Shown here: in pieces, positions 18,265 to 18,539 of the stretch
Layout: each line of letters begins with the position of its first letter
Position numbering within the stretch: position 1 is the stretch's first letter
From: Euperipatoides rowelli
Lineage: Eukaryota; Onychophora; Udeonychophora; Euonychophora; Peripatopsidae
Length of the DNA stretch: 18,539 nt
Assembly (NCBI GenBank): GCA_003024985.2
Contig: PXIH01S0041854.1
Direction: 5' to 3' (one strand)
Program-made: the position numbers and the translations under genes
Notes under the pieces: generated by a model
The model's input: only the letters and a program-made list of their open reading frames with translations
The model's database searches: none
What the model was told of the DNA's origin: nothing

Positions 18265-18537
18265 TTAGGTTCCAAACTGGAATTTGTCCGATTCTTTTTT
18301 GACCNTATCAACAATCAAACTCAAAATATGTTTTTCACTTATTTTGGCAATGGTCGNTAAAATCGAAATAGGCCTAATTTGACCTGGGTTTAATGGAACT
18401 TTAATTTTTGGAATATGAATTAAATAAGCCGATTTCCAAATCTCTGGCATTTTATGTAGTTTGAATGAAAGGTTAGTAGTTATAGAAAGGCGGGTTCGCT
18501 CAAAACCAATCAGAATCGAGCTTACAAAAGGCCTAGG
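18265..18537 (-). pseudogene. LINE reverse transcriptase N-terminal (fingers) fragment
   Basis: The minus strand is open from the window edge to TAA 18267-18265. The part from 18492 reads RLSITTNLSFKLHKMPEIWK, SAYLIHIPKIKVPLNPGQIR and PISIL..IAKISEKHILS, ending DKFQFG. The pattern N-x-S-x-x-x-x-x-x-P-x-x-W-K-x-A...P-K.....RPISIL..I.K..EK......FQFG is the conserved fingers region of non-LTR RTs. The copy stops at FQFG, before block A, so it is 3'-truncated. Ns at 18305 and 18357 fall inside codons. It reaches the window end, so its 5' extent is unknown. Confidence 0.75.
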
Positions 18538-18539
18538 CA

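Noticed and set aside
18491-18510. tRNA B-box-like GGTTCG
   Set aside because: The rest of the B-box consensus (GGTTCGANNCC) is missing and no cloverleaf or A box is present.

Overview
The window looks like a piece of an animal (metazoan) nuclear genome. It is very A+T-rich, full of homopolymer runs, and has no bacterial-style gene packing. It carries an exon with a spliceosomal donor site, hAT-type DNA transposon remains, several non-LTR retrotransposon (LINE) fragments and several foldback/MITE-like repeats. Frequent AGGCCTA and TACAGTA words and the repeat mix would suit an aquatic invertebrate or other lower deuterostome, but the taxon cannot be fixed from sequence alone. Eleven isolated single N bases (6849, 7389, 8116, 11859, 12969, 14518, 16272, 16987, 17984, 18305, 18357) look like contig joins.

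Layout. 1-310: a degenerate tandem duplication with a 196-bp period. 1750-2740: a roughly 1-kb segment bracketed by GGACCACT/GTGGTCC inverted motifs. 4674-4749: a C26 run followed by a G12 run. 5827-6081 (minus): the one recognisable host gene part, the first coding exon of a raver-like (PTB-binding) RNA-binding protein, ending at a clean GTAAGA donor; its intron runs into 5826 and below, and no further exon was recognised. 7263-8121: an internally deleted hAT transposon that keeps the TTF zinc finger and the C-terminal dimerisation segment but has lost the catalytic middle. 9499-10350: a cluster of small elements, namely a CAGTGGCGTAACT-ended MITE, a 282-bp MITE with a perfect 8-bp target-site duplication, a second MITE-like unit containing a 22-bp foldback, and short palindromes. 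10391-11845: LINE remains, a thumb-domain fragment followed by a frameshifted reverse transcriptase with YADD. 12766-12950 and 14593-14745: two arrays of the same 30-bp minisatellite. 14519-14594 and 16479-16905: two LINE 3' ends, each with a terminal hairpin and an AAATAAAT-type tail. 18265-18537 (minus): a third LINE RT fragment running off the window edge.

The right third is scaffolded oddly. A 52-bp and a 95-bp sequence each occur twice, exactly, and each copy abuts an N on complementary sides (N after the first copy, N before the second). The two pairs interleave, which points to contigs placed in the wrong order or to allelic contigs interleaved, rather than to biology.

No intact multi-gene system is visible. 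The genes do not form a pathway: there is one host exon in a repeat-rich neighbourhood. The more interesting points are the raver exon with a YY1-like start-codon motif, the internally deleted hAT element, the MITE with its 8-bp duplication, the miRNA-precursor-like foldback, and the assembly signature.
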